64,000 nucleotides of DNA from Microbacteriaceae bacterium (GTDB lineage: Bacteria; Actinomycetota; Actinomycetes; Actinomycetales; Microbacteriaceae): assembly GCA_014378715.1 (NCBI GenBank), contig JACMNE010000070.1:1-64000 (forward strand), read 5' to 3'. This document shows, piece after piece, positions 47,601 to 55,738 of this stretch; the stretch's first letter is position 1, and each line of letters opens with the position of its first letter. The notes beneath the pieces are model-generated. The model was not told the DNA's origin and ran no database searches. It worked only from the letters and a program-made list of their open reading frames with translations. Position numbers and translations under genes: made by a program.

Positions 47601-50549
47601 CGTCACCACGTCGGCAAGGGCAACTGGGTTCCTCGACCCCGCGCTGCGCGGCGTGATGCCGACGCGCACGTCCCCGGACGCGCGGGCGCCGAGCGCGTCG
47701 ATGACGAGGTAGCCGAAGCTGTCGGTCCCCGCCGCGTAGTCGCCGGCCGTGTAGTCGAAGAAGTCGGATCCGACGGCCGTCACGGCGCCGCGGAGCGGGC
47801 TGGAGTTCTGGCCGACAAGTTGCACGGAGTCTCCGTCGCGGTCGATCCCGGTCAGCGGGATCCGCACCCGCACCGTCTCGCCCGCGACGACCCTGGCCGT
47901 GACGACCCGTGGCACCGGCGCGGTGTTCGTCGCCAGCACACTCTCGCGCACGGAGATCGTCACCTCGGCCTGGTCGACCTGCCCGTCGGGAGCTGCTACC
48001 TCGTAGACCACGCGGATATCGCCGGCCGTCTCGGGGGCGAGGAAGCGGAGCATCCCGCCCGAGACGAACGCGAGTCCGACCCCGGGACCGGTGACCAGTC
48101 GCGGGCTGACGGTGAGCGGCTCCCCGTCGGGGTGAACGTCGTTGTCGAGCACGGGGATGTCGATCACGTCACCGACCCGCACGGTCGCGCTGTCGTCCTC
48201 CGCCCTGGGGGGCTGGAGGCTCGCCGGCGGCAGGATCTCGACGACCGTGACGACCCCCCGCGAGCTGGAGAGCCCGTTCGTGATCGCGTAGGCGAAGCCG
48301 ACCGGTCCCGTGAGCAGCGGGGACGTCAGGGTCACGCGGATGTCGCGCTGCTCGAGCACATCGGCGACGATGCCCGACCCCGCGGGGATCTCGCTCACCC
48401 CGGTGACCTGGAGCACCCCGCCGGCCGGGTCGACGTCGGTCCCGGCGACGTCGATCGACTCGCTGCCCTGGGAGCGCACGAACACGGTCTTGGGGATCGT
48501 GATCGGCGCTGTGCTCGCGTCGGCCGGCGCGGTGACATCGACGCGCACGGTACCCGTGACGGTGGCCTGGCCGTCGCTCGCCACGTATTCCACAATGTGG
48601 GTGCGCGTCTCCTGACTGGAGAAGCGGATGATGCCGGTGACCGGGTTCGCCTCGGCGGACGCCCCGCTTGCCGCTGTCGCGCTCACCAGCTGCACCCGAC
48701 CCGACCCGCCCCGCACATGCTCGAGCGGGCGGATCGCGGTCTCGAGGCCGGCCGGGGTGACCACCGCGAACTGCTCGGCGACCAGCGGGGAGTTCCCCGG
48801 CGAGTTCACGGTGACCGTGAGGACCCCGGTGCCCTGCGCGCGCCCGTCGGACATGGTCAGGGCGACCGACCTGAGGGGCCCGGCTCCCCCGCGCTCGTCG
48901 AAGGTCACGAGACCGCCGGGGCGGAAGGTGGTGGAGTCAGGCTCGCCGGTGACGGCGGCAGCGAGGTAGAACGGGTCTCCATCGGGATCGACCCAGTCGC
49001 CGATCGTGGGGGCGGTGACCGAGCCCCCCTCGATCGTCACGGCGCCGGTGCGGCGCACCTGCGCGGGGGCGCCGTTCTCGTCGACCGCACGAATGGTGAC
49101 CGACACGGTGGCGCTCGATGTGCCACCTCGGCCGTCACTCACCGTGTAGCCGAAGGAGACGGCTCCCGCCGCAGAGTCGGTGAGCGCGATCAGCACCGTC
49201 TGCCGGTCTCCGGCCACGTCGACCCGGCCGACCGCGTCGTCGATCGGCACCACGTCATCGATCACCAGCGCGTCGCCGTTCGCGTCGAAGTCGTTCAGGA
49301 GCACGGGCAGCACGGTGGACCGCCCCGGCCTCGCCCCGAGCTCGTCGTCCACGGCGACCGGCGGCACCTGGGCGTCCTCCAGCTCGACGGTGCTGTCGTC
49401 GGTGATGGTGTCGATGCGCTCGGGGGTGTCGACACTGGTCAGCAGGTCGGCCCAGTTGTCGATGGGTTCGCCGGCCCCCTGGGCCGCCCACACCCCGCCC
49501 GTTCGCCGGTGTGCGAGCACAAGCGTGGTGCCGTTACCGGTGAACTCGAGGGGCGAGGCCGCCGTCGCCATGCCGTCGAATCCGTCGAGGGCGATCTCCG
49601 TTGCCTCGGCGCCGCCGCACTGGCGCCATAACGCACCGTCCCCCCAGGCGGCGAAGAGGCAGCCGCCGACCAGTGCGGGTGCCGCGGGTGCTCCGTGGGG
49701 CTCGGACTGGAGGACACGCGGGTCACCCCCGCCGAGCGGCACGTCGAGGAGACCGCCACGGTGCGCGATGACCGCACCGTCGCCGACATCCGCTGCGAGC
49801 TGGAGAACGGCACCGGAACCGGCACCCGCGAGCTCGCCGGACAGGTCGGTGGGGGTGCCGTCGATGGACAGCTCGCCGGAGAGGTCGTCGAGGAGCAGCC
49901 ATCTGCCGTCGACCGAGGAGAGCTGCGCCCGGGCGATCGGCACAGCAAGGCCGGCGGGAATCGTGCTGCGCACCGTTCCGGAGGCGAGGTCCAGCGTGGA
50001 CACTTCCCCCGAGGCCGCGGAGTAGACGAAGGCATTGCCGGCGGGGCTGACGCTCGCGATCGCATCGGTGCCGAGCACGAGGGTGGGGTCGGCAGTGGCG
50101 TCGAAGCGCTCGACGTCGTCGAGGGGGAGAATCCAGACGGCGCCGGTGCGGCCGGCGAGCACCATGACGGTTCCCGAAGCGAGGAACACCGCGGAGGCGT
50201 CGGACGGCAGGGGGGAGCTGTCGGTGACCCGGGCGGTCGCCGGGTCGACGACTCCGAGGGTGTCGCGGTCGAGGTCGACGAGGAGCACCGTCTCACCCTG
50301 CTGCTCGATGGCGACGGTGGGGCCGACATCCTCGATCACCGTGTCGATCGCGAGGACCGCCGTGTTGGCGCGGCCCACCGCCTGCTGCGCGCCACCCGCG
50401 ACCCACACCGATCCGGTGCCGAGGTCGAGCCTCTGCGCGGTGTACCCGCCGGCGACCACCGCGGCAGTCACCACGAGCACCCCGACCAGCACGGCGCTGG
50501 TCGACGTGATCACGAGCGAGCGGTGCGCGGCGATCCAGTGCCGGATCAC
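44658..50549 (-). CDS. Giant membrane-anchored extracellular protein: repeat-rich N-terminal region, tandem Ig/cadherin-like repeats, C-terminal Fn3 domains
   Basis: 1963 aa; N-terminal TM (LVITSTSAVLVGVLVVTAAVVAGG); repeated VLLNDFDANGDALVID / VLDNDVHPDGEPLTV / PLANDSDPDGRTLTI motifs; Fn3-like DAPTRAAGAYEDGVVTLRLTAPRANNAPITGYTV and APASVVATATGANPGVPTLAVRWDAV. Confidence 0.88.
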   Translation of the reverse strand: MIRHWIAAHRSLVITSTSAVLVGVLVVTAAVVAGGYTAQRLDLGTGSVWVAGGAQQAVGRANTAVLAIDTVIEDVGPTVAIEQQGETVLLVDLDRDTLGVVDPATARVTDSSPLPSDASAVFLASGTVMVLAGRTGAVWILPLDDVERFDATADPTLVLGTDAIASVSPAGNAFVYSAASGEVSTLDLASGTVRSTIPAGLAVPIARAQLSSVDGRWLLLDDLSGELSIDGTPTDLSGELAGAGSGAVLQLAADVGDGAVIAHRGGLLDVPLGGGDPRVLQSEPHGAPAAPALVGGCLFAAWGDGALWRQCGGAEATEIALDGFDGMATAASPLEFTGNGTTLVLAHRRTGGVWAAQGAGEPIDNWADLLTSVDTPERIDTITDDSTVELEDAQVPPVAVDDELGARPGRSTVLPVLLNDFDANGDALVIDDVVPIDDAVGRVDVAGDRQTVLIALTDSAAGAVSFGYTVSDGRGGTSSATVSVTIRAVDENGAPAQVRRTGAVTIEGGSVTAPTIGDWVDPDGDPFYLAAAVTGEPDSTTFRPGGLVTFDERGGAGPLRSVALTMSDGRAQGTGVLTVTVNSPGNSPLVAEQFAVVTPAGLETAIRPLEHVRGGSGRVQLVSATAASGASAEANPVTGIIRFSSQETRTHIVEYVASDGQATVTGTVRVDVTAPADASTAPITIPKTVFVRSQGSESIDVAGTDVDPAGGVLQVTGVSEIPAGSGIVADVLEQRDIRVTLTSPLLTGPVGFAYAITNGLSSSRGVVTVVEILPPASLQPPRAEDDSATVRVGDVIDIPVLDNDVHPDGEPLTVSPRLVTGPGVGLAFVSGGMLRFLAPETAGDIRVVYEVAAPDGQVDQAEVTISVRESVLATNTAPVPRVVTARVVAGETVRVRIPLTGIDRDGDSVQLVGQNSSPLRGAVTAVGSDFFDYTAGDYAAGTDSFGYLVIDALGARASGDVRVGITPRSAGSRNPVALADVVTIAPGRTASVAPLANDSDPDGRTLTISSVEPNSDGITAVIDGDRVFVTPPAAPGRYGVVYSIDNGAGGSGSNFITVIVDPDAPPAYPVIRDTVLTLSDILDRDTVTVDVLRNVTFPDGDVSSLRLGVLAGFDGASVTRSGRIAVDVADTRRIVPFSVANPDDPSIRSYGFIWVPGRDDALPQLDPTAPALTVASESTLSIDLTEYVIAAAGADVRLVDSASVVATRANGDSLVIDSQTLRFTSEAGYFGPASISFEVTDAGTADDPDGNRATLVLAITVTPRENQPPVFQGAAITFEPGEEKTIDLLRLTTYPYPDDLGELRWSARAAPPAGFDYTITGSTLVIGADEDATAGTATSITLGVDDRTGTGQPGRIDLEVVGSTRPLARPAADEIVAPRGRSTVVDVLANDTATNPFPATPLTVIAIRGLDAASVPDGVAITPTADRSRLTVTVSATAAALDTTLQYQVADATRDPTRNVWGTVRISVQDVPDAPDAPTRAAGAYEDGVVTLRLTAPRANNAPITGYTVVSSSHGAYRADCGTKLRCTLTDLEPGLDYAFSAIATNAIGASPTGAPSTPIGADFLPDAPASVVATATGANPGVPTLAVRWDAVADPRRGSPIAGYTVRILGPGVDSETTVRSGTTSIETTARGALVAGAQYTATVSATNGSSVTGPTDWRSTRSAPVTAIGPPGQVAGGVQPSRSGTGGDIRVSWGASDTGGNGDVVYSVGRFDAGVGLPTSCTSGAMAPGVGAGAASVDSGWTDTTATDGTDYRYVVYSDNGMFCTPTASGAIESKTVPGPATGTTTVEVRDGRFDLRAGALGATGIVDHFEARLGDGGWTRVSDRAWITSAQDSAVYGTVVSVAYRACRDDSQELCGTSSAGGDLRPVDTRGTIVSCLPGEVPVSRAPANAGSPSVFLRYSFHDGGIASGWSDFSENAVAPAPAAVGTGQTQARLSTVVTFGSDESYADDGYAELTCGGSG

Positions 50550-50570
50550 CGCGCGGTCACCGTGTGCCCC

Positions 50571-51986
50571 TCACGCGGGCACGTCGATGCACTTCTCGAC
50601 GCTCGGCGGGCCGATCTTGCCCGCCCGCGTCACGTTCACGAGCAGGCAGACGCGGTCGCCGGATGACGCGGCGACGGTGAAGGTGGTGCCGTCCTGCACA
50701 CTCGGATCGGCGGCGGAGGAGCGGATGCTGTACAGGTCCTCGGGGAGGAGACCGGGGTCGGGCCAGGCAAACTCGACCGTGTCGCCGGCGATGGATGCCT
50801 GGATGTCGGTGACAGTCGGGATTGTGGTCGAGCTGGTCTTCACCAGGCTGAGAGTCATCGTCGCGCCGAGCGCGACGGCCACGACCGAGGCGAGAACGAG
50901 CCCCCCGGCGAGTAACCGGACCTGCCGGGACGTGCGCGCTCCAGCGCGGCGGGCGGTCCCGGTGGCCGTGCGAAGCACGGACGGGGAGGTGCTGGGTGCG
51001 CCGGATGCGCGGCGCGCCCGTCGGCGGGCGGACCGCGACGGTGCGACCGAGCCTGCGGAGGCCCTGATCTGGGTGAGGTCGTCGGGGTCGGAGGGCGAGG
51101 ACATCGCCCATTCGTCCATGGCGACCTCGACCGGGGTCTGGGTCGCCCCGAGTTCCGTCTCGATGGCCTGCAGCTCGTGGACGAACTCGAGAACACTGGC
51201 CGGCCGGTTCTCGGGCTTGCGCGACATGGCACGCTGCAGGGCGCGTTCGAGGGTGGCCGGGATATCCGGGCGCCCGATGGGATCGACCCGCGCCCTGCCG
51301 ATCCTCGCGATGAGCTCGGCCGGGCTGTTCGACTCCCCCGGCAGCTCGAAGGGCGAGCGTCCGGCGAGGAGTGAGTAGACCGTCGCCGCGAAGGACCACA
51401 CCTCGGAGGCGACGGTGCCCTGCGTCTCGTCCAGGAGCACCTCGGGCGCGGACCACGGCACCGACAGGCCGACAGCGTCCCTGTGGCCCTGGTCGCCCCG
51501 TGTCGACGCGATGCCGAAGTCCGACAGCACCGGGTGCCCGTAGGCGGTGAGGAGAATGTTTGACGGCTTGATGTCACGGTGCAGCACCCCGACGCAGTGT
51601 GCGGACTGGATGGCGCTGCCGATCTTCACGGCGATGCGCAGCACCTCCGTCACCGGGATCCTCTCGCGGCGGTATCGCTCGTTGAGTCCGGCGGAGCAGA
51701 ACTCCATCACGAGGTAGGGGCGCCCGTCCGAGGACACGCTCGCCTGGTACACCGTCAGGATCGACGGGTGTGCGCTGAGCTGGGCCATGAGGTTGGCCTC
51801 GGCCTGGAACATCCGCCTCACCTGATCGTCCACGACCTCGCTCAGCAGCACCTTGACGGCGACCTTGCGCCTGGGCATGTTCTGCTCGTAGAGGAACACG
51901 TCGGCGAACCCACCGGAGCCGAGCGCGTGCACGTGGGTGAACCCCGCCAGGATGGGCGGCGAGGAGGGGAGGCGTCTGGCCATCAT
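50571..51986 (-). CDS. Ser/Thr protein kinase with C-terminal TM and extracellular Fn3-like domain
   Basis: ALGSGGFADVFLYEQNMPRRKVAVKVL; HRDIKPSNILL; DFGIAS; TM LLAGGLVLASVVAVALGATMTL; C-term IPTVTDIQASIAGDTVEFAWPDP. Confidence 0.9.
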   Translation of the reverse strand: MMARRLPSSPPILAGFTHVHALGSGGFADVFLYEQNMPRRKVAVKVLLSEVVDDQVRRMFQAEANLMAQLSAHPSILTVYQASVSSDGRPYLVMEFCSAGLNERYRRERIPVTEVLRIAVKIGSAIQSAHCVGVLHRDIKPSNILLTAYGHPVLSDFGIASTRGDQGHRDAVGLSVPWSAPEVLLDETQGTVASEVWSFAATVYSLLAGRSPFELPGESNSPAELIARIGRARVDPIGRPDIPATLERALQRAMSRKPENRPASVLEFVHELQAIETELGATQTPVEVAMDEWAMSSPSDPDDLTQIRASAGSVAPSRSARRRARRASGAPSTSPSVLRTATGTARRAGARTSRQVRLLAGGLVLASVVAVALGATMTLSLVKTSSTTIPTVTDIQASIAGDTVEFAWPDPGLLPEDLYSIRSSAADPSVQDGTTFTVAASSGDRVCLLVNVTRAGKIGPPSVEKCIDVPA

Positions 51987-52094
51987 GCCCTCTCATCGCG
52001 TCGCCCGACCTCCCGCTGCACCGGGAGCGCGAACGGGTTCCAAATTCCGATTCTACCCACCGAGGGGGGGCGGGTGCCCGGACATCCGCGCACT

Positions 52095-52113
52095 GGCCGG
52101 GTCATCCCCGGCC
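52095..52113. terminator. Stem-loop between PP2C and kinase genes
   Basis: GGCCGGG-TCATC-CCCGGCC perfect 7-bp stem. Confidence 0.4.
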
Positions 52114-52169
52114 CCAGAACGGGGGACAGGAGGGTCACGCTGATCAGGCGATCGGGCAGGACGGGTGGG

Positions 52170-53045
52170 TCAGGGGACGACGGGGTCGATCTCCGCTGTG
52201 TCCGTCGAGACCTTGGCGTCGCTCGAGACTCCATCGTCCGGCGTGGCTGGGTCGTTCTCCCCCGGGGCGTCGAGCACGTCGACCACCACGGTGGTGACGT
52301 TGTCGCGGCCGCCTCCGGCGAGCGCCGCGGCGATCAGGGTCGCCGCGGTCTCCTCCGCGTCGAGCCCCTCGGCGAGGAAGTCGCGTAGGCGCTCGTCGCT
52401 CACCTCGCGGGTCAGCCCGTCGGAGCAGATCAGCAGCCGGTTGCCGCGACGCACGGGGATCAACCACACGTCGGCGATCGGCTCGGCGTTGAAGCCCACC
52501 GCACGGGTGATGATGTTGCTGTCCGGGTGGGCCTCCGCCTCCTCGGGGCGGAGGAGACCGGCGTCAACGAGTTCCTGCACGACCGAGTGGTCGACCGTCA
52601 CCCGTTCCAAGGTCTCCCCGTCGAACTCGTACACCCGCGAGTCCCCGATGTTGAAGACGGCCCATCGGGGAACGTTTTCAGCGAGCACGAGCACCGCACC
52701 GGTCGCGGTGGTGCCGACGCCCAGCTCGTGGTCGTCGGCCGCGAGGGTGATGTCGGCGGTGGCTGCCCGGAGCGCGCCGACGATGGAATCGACCTCCGCG
52801 AAGTCGCCCGATCCGGTCTGGGAGAGCCGGGTCACCACGGCGGAGCTGGCGACATCCCCCGAGGCGTGGCCGCCCATCCCGTCGGCGACGACGAAGAACG
52901 GCGGCACGGCGAGGAGACTGTCCTCGTTGAGCTTGCGCCTTCGGCCGATGTCGGTCGCCGCACCCCAGGCGAGCACGACCCCGGGACCGCCGCGTCCGGG
53001 GATGTTGACCTGAACGCGCCCTGCTGACTGGCCGATGTGCGTCAT
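52170..53045 (-). CDS. PP2C-family Ser/Thr protein phosphatase
   Basis: AATDIGRRRKLNEDSLLAVPPFFVVADGMGGHASGDVAS...VFNIGDSRVYEFDG...LICSDGLTREVSDE. Confidence 0.95.
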   Translation of the reverse strand: MTHIGQSAGRVQVNIPGRGGPGVVLAWGAATDIGRRRKLNEDSLLAVPPFFVVADGMGGHASGDVASSAVVTRLSQTGSGDFAEVDSIVGALRAATADITLAADDHELGVGTTATGAVLVLAENVPRWAVFNIGDSRVYEFDGETLERVTVDHSVVQELVDAGLLRPEEAEAHPDSNIITRAVGFNAEPIADVWLIPVRRGNRLLICSDGLTREVSDERLRDFLAEGLDAEETAATLIAAALAGGGRDNVTTVVVDVLDAPGENDPATPDDGVSSDAKVSTDTAEIDPVVP

Positions 53046-53620
53046 GGGGTGGGCCTTTCGGGGAGGATACGGTCGGGGAGAGTACGGTCGGGCAGAGCCA
53101 GGGGCGGCGCCGCCTGGATCTCGATGACGTTCCCGTCGCCGACGTCCACACGGGACCCGAGCGTCGCGACGACCGAATCCCCCGGCGACATGGTCGATGC
53201 CCGAATCCCGGGCATCCTGATTACCGTACCGTTTGTCGACCGGAGGTCGGTGACTACCACCGATCCGCCGACCACCCGCACCTCGAGATGATTGCCAGAG
53301 ACCTCCCGCGACGGCGACTCGACCGTGACCAGCCGAGTCGCCTGGCCCCCTCCCCCGGCACGAGGTCGGCGGCCCACGATGACGGTGCGATCGAGCGGAA
53401 CCGGGTCGCCGCCGTTGACGACGATGCGAAACCGGGCGGAGATGTCCCCGACCCCAGGCTCCGCGGTCCCCACGGTCACCGGCGGGCGATCCGTCCCGAC
53501 CCGCACGGGTCGAATGATCGTGTCCCCGAGTGCATCGCCCAGGTCGCCGCCGGACGACGACGGACGGATCACGGTGTCGGCCAGGTCGTCCTGGCTGGGC
53601 ACATCGCCCGTTGAGGTCAT
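53042..53620 (-). CDS. FHA-domain protein
   Basis: DRTVIVGRRPRAGGGGQATRLVTVESPSREVSGNHLEVRVVGGSVVVTDLRSTNGTVIR. Confidence 0.92.
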   Translation of the reverse strand: MTSTGDVPSQDDLADTVIRPSSSGGDLGDALGDTIIRPVRVGTDRPPVTVGTAEPGVGDISARFRIVVNGGDPVPLDRTVIVGRRPRAGGGGQATRLVTVESPSREVSGNHLEVRVVGGSVVVTDLRSTNGTVIRMPGIRASTMSPGDSVVATLGSRVDVGDGNVIEIQAAPPLALPDRTLPDRILPERPTP

Positions 53621-53705
53621 GCCCCCAGCCTACGGTCAGGCGCCCGTTTGACGACGGCGCAGCCCGACAGCGGCCTATGAGACAACGGCCTATGAGACAG
53701 CAGGG

Positions 53706-55142
53706 CTACTCGCCGATGAAGCTCATCACGTGCTTGATCCGGGTGTAGTCCTCGAATCCGTAGGCCGACAGGTCCTTGCCGTAGCCGGAGTGTTTGAACC
53801 CACCGTGGGGCATCTCGGCGACGAGCGGGATGTGGGTGTTGATCCAGACGCAGCCGAAGTCGAGGCGCTTCGCGAAGCGCATGGCCCGCCCGTGGTCCGT
53901 CGTCCAGACCGAGGAGGCGAGGGCGTATTCGACGCCGTTGGCCATGGCGAGAGCCTGAGCGTCGTCCGCGAACCTCTGCACCGTGATGACCGGACCGAAG
54001 ATCTCCTGCTGGATGGCGTCGTCGTGTTGCTCGAGCCCTGTGACGATCGTCGCCTCGAGAAAGTAGCCGACACTGCCCTGGCGGCGTCCGCCCAGGACCA
54101 CCGTCGCGTGGGAGGGGAGGTCGGCGATAACTTTCGAGACCCGGGCGAATTGGGAAGCGTTGTTGAGCGGCCCGAAGAGGATCCCGTCCTCGTCCGGCGC
54201 GCCCGTCCTGGCATTCTCGGTCGCCCAGGCGGTGAGCGCGGCGACGAATTCGTCGTGAACACTCTCGTGCACCAGCACCCGGGTAGCCGCGGTGCAGTCC
54301 TGGCCCGCGTTGAAGTACCCGGCGATCCCGATGCCCTCGGCCGCCGCGGCGATATCGGCGTCGGCGAAGACGACGACCGGCGCCTTGCCGCCGAGCTCGA
54401 GGTGCACCCGCTTGAGATCGTTCGCCGCCGACTTCGCGACCTCCATGCCCGCGCGCACCGATCCGGTGATCGACACCAGCTGGGGGGTTTTATGCGCGAT
54501 CATCGCAGCGCCGGTGGAGCGGTCGCCGAGGATCACGTTCAGAACCCCGGCCGGGAGGAACTCCGCGGCGACCTCGGCGAGGAGGAGGGTCGACTGGGGG
54601 GTGGTGTCGCTGGGCTTCAGTACGGTGGTGTTCCCGGCCGCGACGGCAGGGGCGAACTTCCAGACCGCCATGTTCAGCGGGTAGTTCCACGGGGTGACCT
54701 GGCCGACGACCCCGATAGGCTCCCGCCGCACGAAGGAGGTGTGCCCGGCGAGGTACTCGCCTGCGGCGCGGCCCTCGAGGGAGCGGGCCGCCCCGGCGAA
54801 GAAACGGATCTGGTCGACCGAGAGGAGGATCTCGTCGGCGACGAGCGAGGCGCGTGGCTTGCCCGTGTCCTGGGACTCGAGGTCGGCGAACTCCTCCGCC
54901 CGGGCCTCGACGGCGTCGGCGATACGGAACAGCGCGAGTTGGCGCTCGGCCGGTGTCGTCTCCCCCCAGGTCTCGAACGCGGTCGCGGCCGCGCCGAAGG
55001 CGCCGTCGACATCCGCGGGGGTCGACACAGGCGACACCGCATAGGTGGACTCGATGGCCGGGTCGACGACATCGAACGTCGTTGTGGCGGAAGACGGCAC
55101 GTACCGGCCGCCGATGAAATTCTGGAGCTCCCTGACTGTCAT
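53706..55142 (-). CDS. Aldehyde dehydrogenase, gamma-aminobutyraldehyde dehydrogenase-like
   Basis: VGQVTPWNYPLNMAVWKFAPAVAAGNTTVLKPSDTTP...HLELGGKAPVVVFADAD...GYFNAGQDCTAATRVLVHE. Adjacent to aminotransferase and AsnC genes. Confidence 0.88.
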   Translation of the reverse strand: MTVRELQNFIGGRYVPSSATTTFDVVDPAIESTYAVSPVSTPADVDGAFGAAATAFETWGETTPAERQLALFRIADAVEARAEEFADLESQDTGKPRASLVADEILLSVDQIRFFAGAARSLEGRAAGEYLAGHTSFVRREPIGVVGQVTPWNYPLNMAVWKFAPAVAAGNTTVLKPSDTTPQSTLLLAEVAAEFLPAGVLNVILGDRSTGAAMIAHKTPQLVSITGSVRAGMEVAKSAANDLKRVHLELGGKAPVVVFADADIAAAAEGIGIAGYFNAGQDCTAATRVLVHESVHDEFVAALTAWATENARTGAPDEDGILFGPLNNASQFARVSKVIADLPSHATVVLGGRRQGSVGYFLEATIVTGLEQHDDAIQQEIFGPVITVQRFADDAQALAMANGVEYALASSVWTTDHGRAMRFAKRLDFGCVWINTHIPLVAEMPHGGFKHSGYGKDLSAYGFEDYTRIKHVMSFIGE

Positions 55143-55262
55143 GGCTCCAACCTACCGATCGGCCCCCGTCATTCCTATCCCCGCCACTGAATCCGTCGAA
55201 TAGCGCGACACACGCTGCGGATTCGCTTGCCGGGTGGGTGATTCACTGACACAATCAGGGTT

Positions 55263-55736
55263 ATGACTCCTTTCGGCAAGTCCCCGCCTGCCAAACTCGA
55301 CGTCGTCTCGAAGGCCATCATCGAGCAGCTGCAGTCAGACGGCCGCAGGTCGTACGCCGAGATCGGCAAGGCGGTCGGCCTCAGCGAGGCTGCGGTGCGC
55401 CAGCGCGTGCAGAAGCTCACTGAGTCCGGGGTGATGCAGGTCGTCGCCGTGACGGACCCGATGCAGCTCGGGTTCTTCCGCCAGGCCATGATCGGAGTGC
55501 GGGTCGCCGGGGACACCACGGTGGTCGCCGAGAAGCTCAGCGCGATCGCCGCCGTCGACTACGTGGTGCTGACCGCGGGAAGCTTCGACATCCTGGCGGA
55601 GGTCGTCTGCGAGGACGACGACCAGCTGATCGACCTCCTCAACAAGGAAATCCGAAAGATCGATGGCGTGCAGTCCACCGAGACCTTCGTTTATTTGAAA
55701 CTGCAGAAACAGTTCTACAACTGGGGAACCAGATAA
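55263..55736 (+). CDS. Lrp/AsnC-family transcriptional regulator
   Basis: IIEQLQSDGRRSYAEIGKAVGLSEAAVRQRVQKLTESGVMQVVAVTDP HTH; C-terminal RAM domain. Confidence 0.93.
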   Translation: MTPFGKSPPAKLDVVSKAIIEQLQSDGRRSYAEIGKAVGLSEAAVRQRVQKLTESGVMQVVAVTDPMQLGFFRQAMIGVRVAGDTTVVAEKLSAIAAVDYVVLTAGSFDILAEVVCEDDDQLIDLLNKEIRKIDGVQSTETFVYLKLQKQFYNWGTR

Positions 55737-55738
55737 TC

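Noticed and set aside
44490-49631. 1713-aa plus-strand ORF antisense to the giant repeat protein
   Set aside because: Arg/Gly/Asp-rich composition typical of antisense frames in high-GC DNA; the minus frame has clear domains and a coherent operon context.
35353-53620. Calling the module a complete type VII (ESX) secretion system
   Set aside because: Only an EccC-like ATPase is recognisable; no WXG100, EccB, EccD, EccE or mycosin in the window.
53730-55190. 486-aa plus-strand ORF opposite the aldehyde dehydrogenase
   Set aside because: Spurious antisense frame of a conserved enzyme gene.
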